DNA of 64,000 nt, taken from NCBI GenBank assembly GCA_035771165.1, contig JAWNZC010000303.1:1-64000 (forward strand), given 5' to 3'. A program made the position numbers and the translations under genes. Position 1 is the first letter of the stretch. Each line of letters starts with the position of its first letter. Below are positions 45,536 to 54,904 of the stretch, piece after piece. Under the pieces are notes generated by a model, which was given only the letters and a program-made list of their open reading frames with translations, searched no databases and was not told where the DNA came from. This stretch comes from Paragorgia papillata. Lineage: Eukaryota > Cnidaria > Anthozoa > Scleralcyonacea > Coralliidae.

Positions 45536-46372
45536 AACAAACAAACAAACAAACAAACAAACAAGCAAACAGACAGACAGACACAGCTTGCGACAGATTT
45601 TTATTTATTTGATATCTAATAAAAATCACAGCGTTTATAGTGCTTAACGTGGCTAATGTTTCACAATATACAACGCTAACATCAACTAACGTATTTTTCA
45701 TAATTTTAGGTTAACGATATTATGGAACTAATGACATCACTGGAATCTGAAAGAAATGCTAATAGAGCTATAAGACAACAACTCAGTGACACCACCATGC
45801 AACTGGCTGACACCACTGAACTGGTATGTCTACTGTACAAAGGTTTTTGTATTTTACATAAATAAATGGTCGTATCATATATATTGAGTTCAATTACGTT
45901 CTCTGATAGCTGGCTCTATTATATCCGCTACATCAATAATTTCCATAATTAAAGTTTGAAGCCTACATATGTTTTTACAAAAATTAAGGTTTACCCTTTG
46001 TGTTTGTTTTTTTTCAAAGGTGAATTCCATGTCGGCTTCCATACGTCAGTTGGAAATGGAGCGAGATGGTCTTCGTCACCAGCTTTCTGACGTGATGGAC
46101 AAATCTCAAGGAGAAATGAATTTATTACAACAACAAATGGAGATGCAAGTTCATCAACCACTTCAACAACGACAACGTAATCTGCTCAAGCAAGTTCATC
46201 AACAATTACACGAACGACAACAACAACAACAACAACAACAAATTAGTGCTTTGCAAGAACTCGTTCAAAAACAAAAACGACAGATTGAGAACCAAGAGAA
46301 TTGTGTTGTATCTTACGAACAATTAATACCTGCTTTTTCAAAATTACAAGTAAGAAACGACTGGGAAAAATA

Positions 46373-46408
<36 letters not shown>

Positions 46409-48044
46409 GAAACAAACAGACACACACAGACACACACAGACAGACAAACATACACACAGACAGAGAGACAGACAAACAAACAGACAAACAGACAAACAGA
46501 CAAACAGACAAACAGACAAACAGACAAACAGACAAACAGACAAACAGACAAACAGACAAACAGACAAACAGACAAACAAACAAACAAACAAACAAACAAA
46601 CAAACAGACAGACACAGCTTGCGACAGATTTTTATTTATTTGATATCTAATAAAAATCACAGCGTTTATAGTGCTTAACGTGGCTAATGTTTCACAATAT
46701 ACAACGCTAACATCTACTAACGTATTTTTCATAATTTTAGATTAATGATAATATGGAACTAATGAGATCACTGGAATCTGAAAGATATGCTAATAGAGAT
46801 ATAAGACAACGACTCAGTGACACCACCGTGCAACTGGCTGACACCACTGAACTGGTATGTCTACTGTACAAAGGTTTTTGTATTTTACATAAATAAATGG
46901 TCGTATCATATATATTGAGTTCAATTACGTTCTCTGATAGCTGGCTCTATTATATCCGCTACATCAATAATTTCCATAATTAAAGTTTGAAGCCTACATA
47001 TGTTTTTACAAAAATTAACATAGAAATGTTCTGTAAATATCTCTTATAACGTTTTAAACAACTTTGAATTTCTTTTTAATACAGTTATCCAAGAAAGAAA
47101 GTGATATTGAACAATTAAATAGAAGTCTTAATGAACAGGTAATCCGCAGTGTATGTTGGCTCACTCAGGATTTGTTACGTAATTAAATTATACGTAAGCT
47201 AAGGGAAAGGAGGGGACAATATTCTGTTATTTTTTGTTCTAATTATAATTAGATTGATGCTAATGCGAAGAACGAACATTTCGAAGCTCAGAGACGTCTA
47301 ACTGACATCTTACATTAAATTTTTGGTTTTGTTGGCAGAAATTCTTCTGTATTTGTGGTTGTGACTTTCTTTTTCATGTCATGATAATTATTTTACGTTT
47401 TCTTTTGTCTCCTTTTCTTCTTACAGTCTTTCAAACAAATTTGAAACTTTTTTTGTCCGCGTTTTCAGGCCAAGATAGGACAACTTCAATCGCTAGTCAT
47501 CCAACAACTTCAAGGTCGAAAACTTCGACAAACTCACGAACAAACTGCGAAAGAAACTCTACTTCATAGAAAACACAATGACTCGATAAGCTTAGCAGAC
47601 GAATCTGGTGTTGATATCATGCTACATAGAACTGAAAACATTGAAGACCAAGAAACTGCATCTGAGGCTAGTGTCGTTTCAACAGGCTTAGAACAAGTTG
47701 ATTTGGAAGATGTCGAAGAGCTCGCCGCTCAAGATTACTCCACTCTACTCTTCTCGGCACCATGCCAAAGATTGTTTTGCACACTACTCGATACCCCACA
47801 ACAAATTTTCCTCCACTCTTCCCAACACCACACTACAGATTCTCCTCTCCTCTTCCCAACACCCCGCAACCGATTCTCCTCAGCCCTTCCCGACACCCCG
47901 CCAACATTTTCTTCTCTACTAGACACAACAAACTCTTCTTTAATATCCTGGACACCATCCAGCAGTTTTTCATCTCCTCTACCCGATATGGAACGGATTC
48001 TTCAGATTTGTGATCAGTTTTCAGGGGAAGGTTATGCAGGCTGA
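41241..48044 (+). CDS. CXXC zinc-finger/coiled-coil protein, ten exons, all introns phase 0
   Basis: Proposed exons: 41241-41396, 43000-43074, 44051-44359, 44685-44819, 45015-45332, 45710-45823, 46020-46349, 46741-46854, 47085-47138 and 47469-48044. Together they give about 726 codons. Each has AG before and GT after, and each intron falls between codons. Exon 1 holds eight cysteines in the CXXC pattern (C12-x2-C15-x2-C18-x4-C23-x2-C26-x2-C29-x15-C45-x4-C50) plus KFGG, the hallmark of CpG-DNA-binding CXXC domains (CFP1, MLL, DNMT1, MBD1). Exon 2 ([10 protein letters not shown]) completes the domain. Exons 3-9 are heptad-like, Gln- and Glu-rich coiled coil. The last exon starts coiled, becomes acidic ([16 protein letters not shown]) and ends Ser/Thr/Pro-rich. 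CXXC followed by coiled coil recalls CFP1, but no PHD finger was found. A nuclear chromatin role is inferred. Earlier exons may be missing; the ATG at 41241 sits in AAACCATGG. Confidence 0.7.
41457..42955 (+). repeat. 1.5-kb polypurine minisatellite in intron 1
   Basis: The plus strand is almost entirely A and G apart from isolated T and C bases. It is built from GGGAGGGAGGGGATGGG, GGAAGGAA, GAATGAATG and GAACGAACG blocks. A higher-order unit of about 430 bp, ending in (GAAC)n then a G run, repeats roughly three times (about 41.46-42.04, 42.04-42.47 and 42.47-42.90 kb). The G-run density gives strong G-quadruplex and triplex potential. The GGR-rich frames are artefacts. Confidence 0.95.
43100..43660. 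other. Intron sequence without further exons
   Basis: This lies between exons 2 and 3. GACCTTGGGGAGTCCCAAGGTC near 43337 is a compact palindrome. A TTTTCAG/GTAAGTAAA junction near 43520 places an acceptor and a donor back to back with no exon between them, so it is unused, or a recursive splice site (inference). Confidence 0.35.
43664..43805 (+). repeat. 30-bp minisatellite in intron 2
   Basis: Four to five copies of GGGATTGCTCAATTGCTTGC plus CCTGAACATT. One copy lacks a base. Confidence 0.85.
44015..44975 (+). other. Coiled-coil exon pair, tandem copy 1
   Basis: Exon C1 (44051-44359, 103 codons) begins [20 protein letters not shown] and ends IPAFSKLQ. Exon D1 (44685-44819, 45 codons) begins [20 protein letters not shown] and contains the heptapeptide DTTMQLA twice, against once in copies 2 and 3. 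The intron between them holds (CA)n, (CAGA)n and (CAAA)n repeats at 44385-44552. Lower-case microsatellite frames (QTDRQTD, VCLFVC) are artefacts. Confidence 0.75.
44976..45980 (+). other. Coiled-coil exon pair, tandem copy 2
   Basis: Exon C2 is 45015-45332 (106 codons) and exon D2 is 45710-45823 (38 codons). C2 differs from C1 mainly by extra Gln codons ([12 protein letters not shown]) and by [11 protein letters not shown] in place of [12 protein letters not shown]. The flanking intron sequence is nearly identical to copies 1 and 3, including the D-exon downstream stretch TGATAGCTGGCTCTATTATA. The microsatellite intron is 45356-45590. Confidence 0.75.
45981..47018 (+). other. Coiled-coil exon pair, tandem copy 3
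   Basis: Exon C3 is 46020-46349 (110 codons) and exon D3 is 46741-46854 (38 codons). C3 again has a longer Gln run and [18 protein letters not shown]. After D3 the duplicated intron sequence continues to about 47018 and then stops at TTACAAAAATTAACATAG, which marks the edge of the duplication. The microsatellite at 46377-46612 is dominated by CAGACAAA units. Confidence 0.75.
47253..47318 (+). other. Possible alternative terminal exon of the CXXC gene
   Basis: After an acceptor-like ATAATTAG, a phase-0 frame reads [20 protein letters not shown] then H and TAA. The composition fits the coiled coil. No good donor lies inside it, so if used it would end the protein early, skipping the 191-residue last exon. 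Otherwise it is a decayed exon within the final intron. Confidence 0.35.
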
Positions 48045-48530
48045 TTTTCATCTGCTGCTCGCAAGCATGAATTTAAACCCTGCCCTCATTGCAGCAACAG
48101 TATTCTAGATCTCTGATGTAAGGCATTGGGAAGACCATTTCGTCGTACAGAAATTGCGTTTTAAGCCAATTCAGAAATGTCAACTACTACGCAAATGAAA
48201 TCTAATTATTTCATAATTCAACTATCAAGTATTTGCACCATTACATTCAACTACGTACCAGAATGCTTTGCTAGAATTCTGACTACAATAGATAGAGGAT
48301 GCTGATACAGCATTCTTTCGCCACGTGCCGCGGAGAGTTAATATGGTAAAATTAATGAAAGTCATGATTGATGACTGAATTAAGACCAAGTGTAGCTAGT
48401 AATAATAATTTAGCCAAACAGTGTAGTGTAAAGTGGGGTAAAATAATGCCAGAAGGATTCGAGGAAAATGTTCTATAGCACTGTAAACAGCTGTGGTGTG
48501 AAGTTTTATTACAAATAATCGTGACGTTTA
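48045..48530. other. 3' flank of the CXXC gene
   Basis: No gene or repeat was recognised here. No clear AATAAA lies directly after the stop; the nearest, at about 48877, lies beyond the CRE cluster, so the transcript end is unclear. Confidence 0.35.
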
Positions 48531-48533
48531 TCG

Positions 48534-48779
48534 TGACGTCACTTCATTAGCACGTCATAATGACGTCATTTTTTGTGCCGTTACATTTTTGACGTCATTT
48601 TATTGCGCCGTTTATGATGACGTCACTTCATTAGGACGTCATTTTTTGTGACATTACATTTTGACGTCATTTTATTGCGTCATTTATTGAACGTCATTTA
48701 ATTATGTCGTTTACCGTGACGTCGTGTGGACATTACACAGTGACTGATTGTAACGTTATTGTGACGTCACTTAATTGTG
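48534..48779. promoter_or_regulatory. Cluster of six perfect TGACGTCA (CRE/ATF) sites
   Basis: Exact TGACGTCA starts at 48534, 48561, 48590, 48618, 48662 and 48772. Several one-base variants (GACGTC, ACGTCAT, TGACGTCG) lie between them. The spacing is 27-44 bp for the first five. The words between the sites (ATTTTTTGTG, TTACATTT, CACTTCATTA) also repeat, so the cluster came from a tandem duplication. TGACGTCA is the full CREB/ATF consensus. Whether it is an enhancer, the promoter of a downstream gene or a simple minisatellite cannot be told. Confidence 0.55.
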
Positions 48780-48789
48780 ACGTTACATC

Positions 48790-49433
48790 ATCTTTTCGAA
48801 TCCGACCACCTATAATGCAGTTGCACAAATTTGTAATTTTTGTCGTACAAGAGTATCGTCTTTAATTTGCTGCTGAATAAATAATTTCCAGGGTGATACA
48901 CAGTAAAAATATTGTTTTTACTTTCTGAATTTATCTTTCTTGCGTTTAAAATGCATACAGAAAGTCAGAAACACGCAACCAACAAGCCTTCTCCCACATG
49001 TCAGAAAACCCACAACTCTGCCACATTACCAAAGGCAGCATTCGCATACCATTTAGGTAACCTAGTATATATTGCAGGCTCTCTCAACGCAGGCTAGGTT
49101 ATACGTATATAAGCGCCCTGGTAATTTCCGTCCACGAGCGTCTCATTATGCGGGCCCTTTATCGATATAATTATGAGCAACCGAAATATCACTATAAACC
49201 CCATTAACCCACCTTAAAACTCATTCTCGTCCGGGCGTATGAATTTCCGCTACTGGTGACGGATCATTTTGATTTGTTGTGAACCTGCGAGGTTTTGACC
49301 AAAATTACCCCCCATGGGCTTAATATGATCCTGAATGATCCCTTTCTAAAATGGGTTATTACTTTGTGTTTCGCGCACCAATATGAAAAACGTCATGTAA
49401 TCATAATATACACAAATATATATATATTATATT
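48790..49433. other. No recognisable gene
   Basis: Short frames only. An AT-rich stretch with (TA)n lies at 49418-49432, just before the next palindrome. Confidence 0.35.
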
Positions 49434-49621
49434 TAACAAATAGATTCCATTTTGCCGTTGTCTGTTCAGTTATAGATGCACAGATGACGTCACAACGTGG
49501 TAAGAACAAAAAAGTGGCCCACGAGACGCAGTCGAGTGGGTCACTGATGTTCTTACCACGTTGTGACGTCCTCTGTGCATCTATAACTGAACAGACAACA
49601 AAAAAATGGAATCTATTTGTT
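49434..49621. mobile_element. 188-bp palindrome (foldback MITE) with 73-bp arms
   Basis: The left arm 49434-49506 and right arm 49549-49621 are inverted copies with few differences. Shared words are AACAAATAGATTCCATTTTG, GTCTGTTCAGTTATAGATGCA and GTCACAACGTGGTAAGAAC. The loop is about 42 bp. Confidence 0.8.
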
Positions 49622-49789
49622 TTATACAATAAAAATTTAAAAGGTCTTTGTCGAAACTCGTGCCGGATTTTGGGGCATGAAGAAGGAAAAAGGCAAGTCA
49701 GCTGACGTGATCTGACGTGACCATGTGTCTGTCCTCTAATAGATCATGGCCAACAACCAATGAAAACACGCATAGCAACTAGGGTATTG

Positions 49790-50245
49790 TATAAATATAT
49801 TTAGCATATACCTCGCAGGTGAATAGTGCTTTTCGCGCAATCTGATTGGTTCCTCTAGCTCGGGATATCCTGCACTATTCACCTGCAGGCAAAACAAGAT
49901 GGCGACCAGTTTTGCTTTGTTTACCGAGGCAGGAGATTTTGTTGATAAACAAGGGTGATGTAGTAGAATAACGAGAAAAGTCAACAAAATTAAGTAGAAG
50001 AGTGTCCACAGGTATGTTTCTTTACAATTTTCTAGCCATTAATATATTCAAAAGCTGTAAAAACTGTTTTGTCGACAAATAATTGAGACTCCGAGTTGCT
50101 GGCGGCCGACGGCGACGGCCGTGTCTTGTTTATACTCTTGTATAAACATACCGACAAATATAAGAATGTTAAACTTGTTATTTCATTTATGAGGTATATG
50201 CTAAAACAATTATTCACCTCAGTGTCGGTGAATAGTGTGGATATT
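49790..50245. mobile_element. Foldback element with GGTGAATAGTG words
   Basis: TTTAGCATATACCTC (left) pairs with GAGGTATATGCTAAA (right), and GGTGAATAGTG-type words occur at both ends and internally. A sharper hairpin (GCAGGTGAATAGTGC with GCACTATTCACCTGC) occupies 49815-49888. A possible exon lies inside it. Confidence 0.55.
49901..50010 (+). pseudogene. Possible first exon of a recombinase-like gene
   Basis: ATG at about 49901 reads MATSFALFTEAGDFVDKQG and a TGA. In another frame EKSTKLSRRVSTG follows and runs to a GTATGT donor. The pattern resembles the short N-terminal exon of cnidarian Crypton/KCTD1-like tyrosine-recombinase proteins, as I remember them. This is a weak call without a search, and it needs at least one indel. 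Confidence 0.2.
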
Positions 50246-50270
50246 CTGTGGATATATATATATAAAAACA

Positions 50271-50640
50271 GCTATACGTAGCTATACGTAGCTATACACA
50301 GCTATACGTAGTTATACGTAGCTATACACAGCTATACGTAGTTATACGTAGCTATACGCAGCTATACACAGCTATACGTAGCTATACACAGCTATACACA
50401 GCTATACACAGCTATACGTAGCTATACACAGCTATACGTAGCTATACACAGCTATACACAGCTATACACAGCTATACGTAGCTATACACAGCTATATGTA
50501 GCTATACGCAGCTATACACAGCTATACGTAGCTATACGCAGCTATACGTAGTTATACGTAGCTATACACAGCTATACGTAGTTATACGTAGCTATACACA
50601 GCTATACGTAGCTATACACAAAGCTATACACAAAGCTCTT
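50271..50640 (+). repeat. 10-bp minisatellite, about 36 copies
   Basis: The unit is GCTATACACA or GCTATACGTA, alternating without strict order, with a few GTTATACGTA. The period is kept exactly for about 350 bp and then loosens (ACACAAAGCTATACACAAAG). A 10-bp period keeps every copy on nearly the same helix face. Confidence 0.95.
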
Positions 50641-50649
50641 CCTCGTGCT

Positions 50650-51101
50650 AATCTTACATCATTCTGCAGGTGTTGTTGAACATGCGGTCATCTTAGCTTT
50701 ACATGCAGAGTACGGGATTTTAAGCTTGTTTTCTTCGAACTGATTTGTCAATATCACTTGGAATTTTTGAGATGATATTTTAAAATGAAGAAACTGGTTT
50801 ATATTTTTATCAGGAGGTAAGCATGATAACATTTTTTAGTGTTTATGATGACAAAGTAAAAAATAGTCGTGATTAACATTTGAAAGATATAGCACAAGAT
50901 GCATGGTAGGAGTTTCTTGTTGTTGGATGTAATACCGCCCGGAACTGAAAGGTTTATATGATAGCCTCCCCAGTTTAATCTCTTTATCACCCTTTAAAAT
51001 CGTCCGCCAACACAAGATGTTTTTATCAAGGTTGTGAACGAACCGTCCGCCATTATGCGCTAACCAAACAGAATTTTCTTGTAATAAAATAAATTCACAT
51101 A
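50650..51101. other. No recognisable gene
   Basis: Short frames on both strands. Nothing was supported. Confidence 0.35.
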
Positions 51102-51287
51102 ACAATCGAAATATAGTAAGGTTAGATATACTGCCGAAACAGAGAACGTAGATGTCTAACGTTTCGAGCAAAGGACCTTCGAAGCCCTTCCACGTTTCTC
51201 TCTGACGAAGGGCCTTCGCTCGAAACGTTAGTCTCCTACATTCTCTGTTTCGGCAGCATATCTAACCTTACTATATTTCGATTGTTA
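51102..51287. mobile_element. 186-bp foldback element with hammerhead-like words
   Basis: The left arm 51102-51182 and right arm 51207-51287 are inverted copies, sharing ACAATCGAAATATAGTAAGG, TTAGATATACTGCCGAAACAG and TAACGTTTCGAGC. The right arm reads CTCTGACGAAGGGCCTTCGC then TCGAAACG, which contains CUGANGA and GAAA separated by a short stem, the core words of a hammerhead ribozyme (see findings). Confidence 0.7.
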
Positions 51288-51299
51288 AAGTACAGCAAA

Positions 51300-51805
51300 T
51301 GTTATATACTGACAAAAACTCAAGTTAAACGGTTGTGTAGAAACGAGCAACTTAAGCTGGGCTTCTCTTTGTTACAGCACAGGCTATAAGTCTTTCTCGT
51401 TCATTTTTACCCAGTGGGTTTTGGCAGACCTTTACAGCGACAGGAGTGGCCGCATCCCTGTTCATTGCGTAGACAAGGCAACGAGACGAATAGGTACATC
51501 CATTTCTTGTCTTGACATTTACACATGTTTCTTTTATCTCCTTCCTGGTCATGCCAGAAGTACATTTCCTTTCTTCGTTACAGTCTTTGACTTTTGTTTG
51601 GTCGTTTACGTCTGTAGATACTTCAGTTAATGTGTCATAGTGTCCAGGTCCGTCTCACGTGAACATTATGAAAATGTATTTTCCGCTGGTGTACAGGGAA
51701 ATCTACAGCATTGTTTGCTGCCACACCTTGTTATTGTTAGGAATGCTGAGAATCCAACCATATACTCAGTTGTTGTCTTTTGCATTTGAGCTTGGCGAAA
51801 TAGCA
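51300..51805. other. No recognisable gene
   Basis: Short overlapping frames, none with a recognisable domain. Confidence 0.35.
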
Positions 51806-51815
51806 CGTAAGTAAT

Positions 51816-52460
51816 GCAGTCTACTGCAGTGTAATGCAGTCTACTGCAGTGTATTGCAGTCTACTACAGTGTAATGCAGTCTACTGCAGAGTAATGCAGT
51901 CTACTGCAGAGTAATGCAGTCTACTGCAGTGTATTGCAGTCTACTACAGTGTAATGCAGTCTACTGCAGAGTAATGCAGTGTACTGCAGAGTAATGCAGT
52001 CTACTGCAGAGTAATGCAGTCTACTGCAGAGTAATGCAGTCTACTGCAGAGTAATGCAGTCTACTGCAGTGTATTGCAGTCTACTACAGTGTAATGCAGT
52101 CTACTGCGGAGTAATGCAGTCTACTGCAGAGTAATGCAGTCTACTGCAGAGTAATGCAGTCTACTGCAGTGTAATGCAGTCTACTACAGTGTAATGCAGT
52201 CTACTGCAGAGTAATGCAGTCTACTGCAGAGTAATGCAGTCTACTGCAGAGTAATGCAGTCTACTGCAGTGTAATGCAGTCTACTGCAGAGTAATGCAGT
52301 CTACTGCAGAGTAATGCAGTCTAGTGCAGAGTAATGCAGTCTAGTGCAGAGTAATGCAGTCTACTGCAGAGTAATGCAGTGTAATGCAGGTTAATGCAGC
52401 CTACTGCAGAGTAATGCAGTGTAATGCAGGTTAATGCAGTGTAATGCAGCTCTACCGCAG
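51816..52460 (+). repeat. 20-bp minisatellite, about 32 copies, with inner palindrome
   Basis: The unit is GTAATGCAGTCTACTGCAGA, with GTGTATTGCAG and CTAGTGCAG variants. Each unit contains TGCAGT...ACTGCA, so every 20 bp holds a small dyad centred on the CTAC step. The period holds exactly for about 570 bp, then breaks into 10-bp half-units (GTAATGCAGG TTAATGCAGC) near 52380-52450. Confidence 0.95.
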
Positions 52461-53265
52461 TCTACTGCACATGCACCTCTGCAGTGGTTTAGCATAGTAC
52501 AATCTATCCCCCCCCCCCCAATCCCGTCTCGGGACCTAATAATAGGCATACATGAAGTACTTACCAGAGAGTCCCTCGTCTTGCTGTGGAAATTTAAAAA
52601 ATGGCGGACCACGAAGAAACCATGTGCTTTCGAGCTTGACCTTCAACGATCATTTTTAATTTACAACGTAAGAACATTTTCCTTTCAGTTCAAAATATTT
52701 GGAAAAGGAAAATAGTTAACGTATTTCTCTTTTGTGTTTTTCTAGGTACGCCAGGCGCTGGGAACAATTCGTAAAGTGAGTTTTAATGTAGTGATGTAGC
52801 GAAGATATCAGCCAATGTTGGGTTTACAATCCCTTTGAATCTCGTTTTTATTTTGTCCATCCGTACTTCTGTGCAGGTTTTTAGTTTATCTTTTATGTTT
52901 TTCTATAATATTAAACAGTTTTTTGTGAGGTTTTGCAACAATTTTGTGTAAGAATTGCTGAATTCTTTCGGCTTAGACTGAGTTTAATAAGATTATATTT
53001 TCATTTATTTGGGTTGCAGTATGTGGTTGCAGTATGTGGAAAGTTAATGTAGTTGCTTCTTATTAAAAGGTTCTTTAATTTAAAAAATTGTAAGTGATTT
53101 GTCAGGTTTTTGCAGTTGTTTATTATTTTATGAAAGAAAAACTGAAAACATGTTGAATTGAGAAATGTGAAGAGTAACACTGAAAATATTTACAAGAAAA
53201 TAACAGCAGGAATTTCGGCTCTTCGACATTTAAAAGAGTTTGCTGATACGCAAACATGTCTTTCT
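52461..53265. other. No recognisable gene
   Basis: A C run of about 11 lies at 52508. AAAATGGCGGACCACGAAG (about 52599) has a good start-codon context, but the frame closes quickly and no donor was found. Confidence 0.3.
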
Positions 53266-53279
53266 GTATATACAGTCAA

Positions 53280-54400
53280 AAATATTTTCTCGCAAACATT
53301 TTCTCGCGTTTTTTTACGTTTAGAACCAGCAACCCTTACTGTTGTGGCAATAGAAGCGTTCCTAAAATATCGTTGCAATATATTCCTCAAGTTTATTGCT
53401 AACTTCCTGTTTTGAATTTGATTGGTTTCTGGTTTTTAAACAACCAATAAGAAACAGGATTATTTGCCAAACACCAATCAAATTCAAAAGAGAATTCAAA
53501 ACAGGAAGTTGTCAATGAATCTTATGAAATGAGTTGTTCAACTTGAGCAATGTATTGCAACAATATTTTAGGAACGCTTCTATTGCCATGACAGCAAAAG
53601 TGGGCATGTTTTAACCGCAAAATTAACACAATGCCAGCACCAAAAGTATCCGTTGTGTGGGCATAACTGTCATGTTTTGATAAGTCTGAAGATACGTTTG
53701 CGAATGTAAGTCTGCACGTTGTGTTGATAATGAATCTAAACAAATTTGGTTGTTTACATTATTCTGGAAACCCCTGGCTACAAGAAGATTTCGAGAGAAA
53801 AATTAAAAGAATTCTTACGGAAGCTGGAAGGCAGCGATAGAGATACTGGCTATATTCATTCAAAATTATCTCGCTTATCGGCAAGCCTTAGCATTTCTGT
53901 GTTTTTATTTATACCTTGAAGTTAGGTATGGAAGGTACTGCGAAGAATATACTGAAGCGGCATATCAAATGGGTGGGGTAAACTAACAAATGATCTAGAA
54001 CTTATAGAAGTTCTCCAAATTGAGCAACCATTGATTTCAGAAATCGAAAATAACAAATAACTAATGTATTGCTTGAAATGGGAAATTCCACGTCGATATC
54101 TGACAGAAATTAATTCACTGCGGTTCTCTAGTGACAAAGATACTTTTAATTCCCTGAAACTCATATTAAACTAGCATTTCCAGCCATAGTCTTTTACACA
54201 AACCCACAATTCGAACGTGCATATTCACCTCATGAAACGTTGAAACGTATGTTCAGGCTTATCAAAACATGACAGTTACACCCACATAACCAATACTTTT
54301 GGCACTGGCATTGTGTTAATTTGGAGGTTAAAACATGCCCGCTTTTAACGGTAAATGGCTGGTTCTAAATGTAAAAAAATGCAGGGAAATGTTTGCGGTT
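53280..54400. mobile_element. 1.1-kb foldback element with several nested arms
   Basis: The outer arms are CGCAAACATTTTCTCGCG plus TTTTTTTACGTTTAGAACCAG (53290-53332), paired with CTGGTTCTAAATGTAAAAAA plus AATGTTTGCG (54358-54396). The second level is the region around CAATGCCAGCACCAAAAGTAT and ATGACAGTTAT (53625-53700), paired with 54250-54330. A separate central palindrome (53345-53595) pairs GGCAATAGAAGCGTTCCTAA with TTAGGAACGCTTCTATTGCC and AACTTCCTGTTTTGAATTTG with the region near 53490. It is non-coding. Confidence 0.6.
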
Positions 54401-54412
54401 TGCGCTTGAACG

Positions 54413-54883
54413 CAAATGGCTGTAATGCTTATACTTCGATTACTGTACGTGAAGTATGGGATGTGTTCGGTGAAACACAATCAAAACAACTCCAAAAAGT
54501 CCAAAATAGAGCGGCTCGAATTATCATGAATATGAGCAATGACATAGATCATTCTGTTGCTTAACAAGCATTGGGCTGGGAGCCACTTAAAGCAGAAAGG
54601 AAGAAAGCTAAAGCAAAAAATGATGTACAAATTATTAAATAAAATGGGCCCTGAGTCACTCACTAATCCTTTCACATATAAAGGTGAGATGACAAACTAT
54701 AATCTTCGGAACATTTCAAGTAGTCTTTGTTTACCACAACCGCATACTAATAATATGAAAAATAGTTTCATGTATGATGGAGCATACCTTTGGAATTTGA
54801 TTCCAAAAGAAATTAGGGAGAGAAAATCCCTTTCTTCCTTTCGAAAGAAAATCACCACTCACATTGATAGTAAACGTAAATAG
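54413..54883 (+). pseudogene. C-terminal tail of a LINE reverse transcriptase
   Basis: The frame reads VWDVFGETQSKQLQKVQNRA, ARIIMNMSND and VA, then a TAA at 54562. It continues in the same frame as QALGWEPLKAERKKAKAKMM, YKLLNKMGPESLTNPF, YNLRNISSSLCLPQPHT, SFMYDGAYLWNLIPKEIR and SLSSFRKKITT, to a stop at 54883. This is the conserved region after the polymerase domain in many non-LTR elements (LQNRAARI... LGW... GAxLWNSLP). The catalytic part is absent, so it is a 5'-truncated insertion with one premature stop. Confidence 0.7.
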
Positions 54884-54904
54884 ATGTACCTGTAAATAGA
54901 TTAC

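Noticed and set aside
44253..46732. VCLFVCLS and QTDRQTDK frames
   Set aside because: CAGA/CAAA microsatellites in the introns of the triplicated exons.
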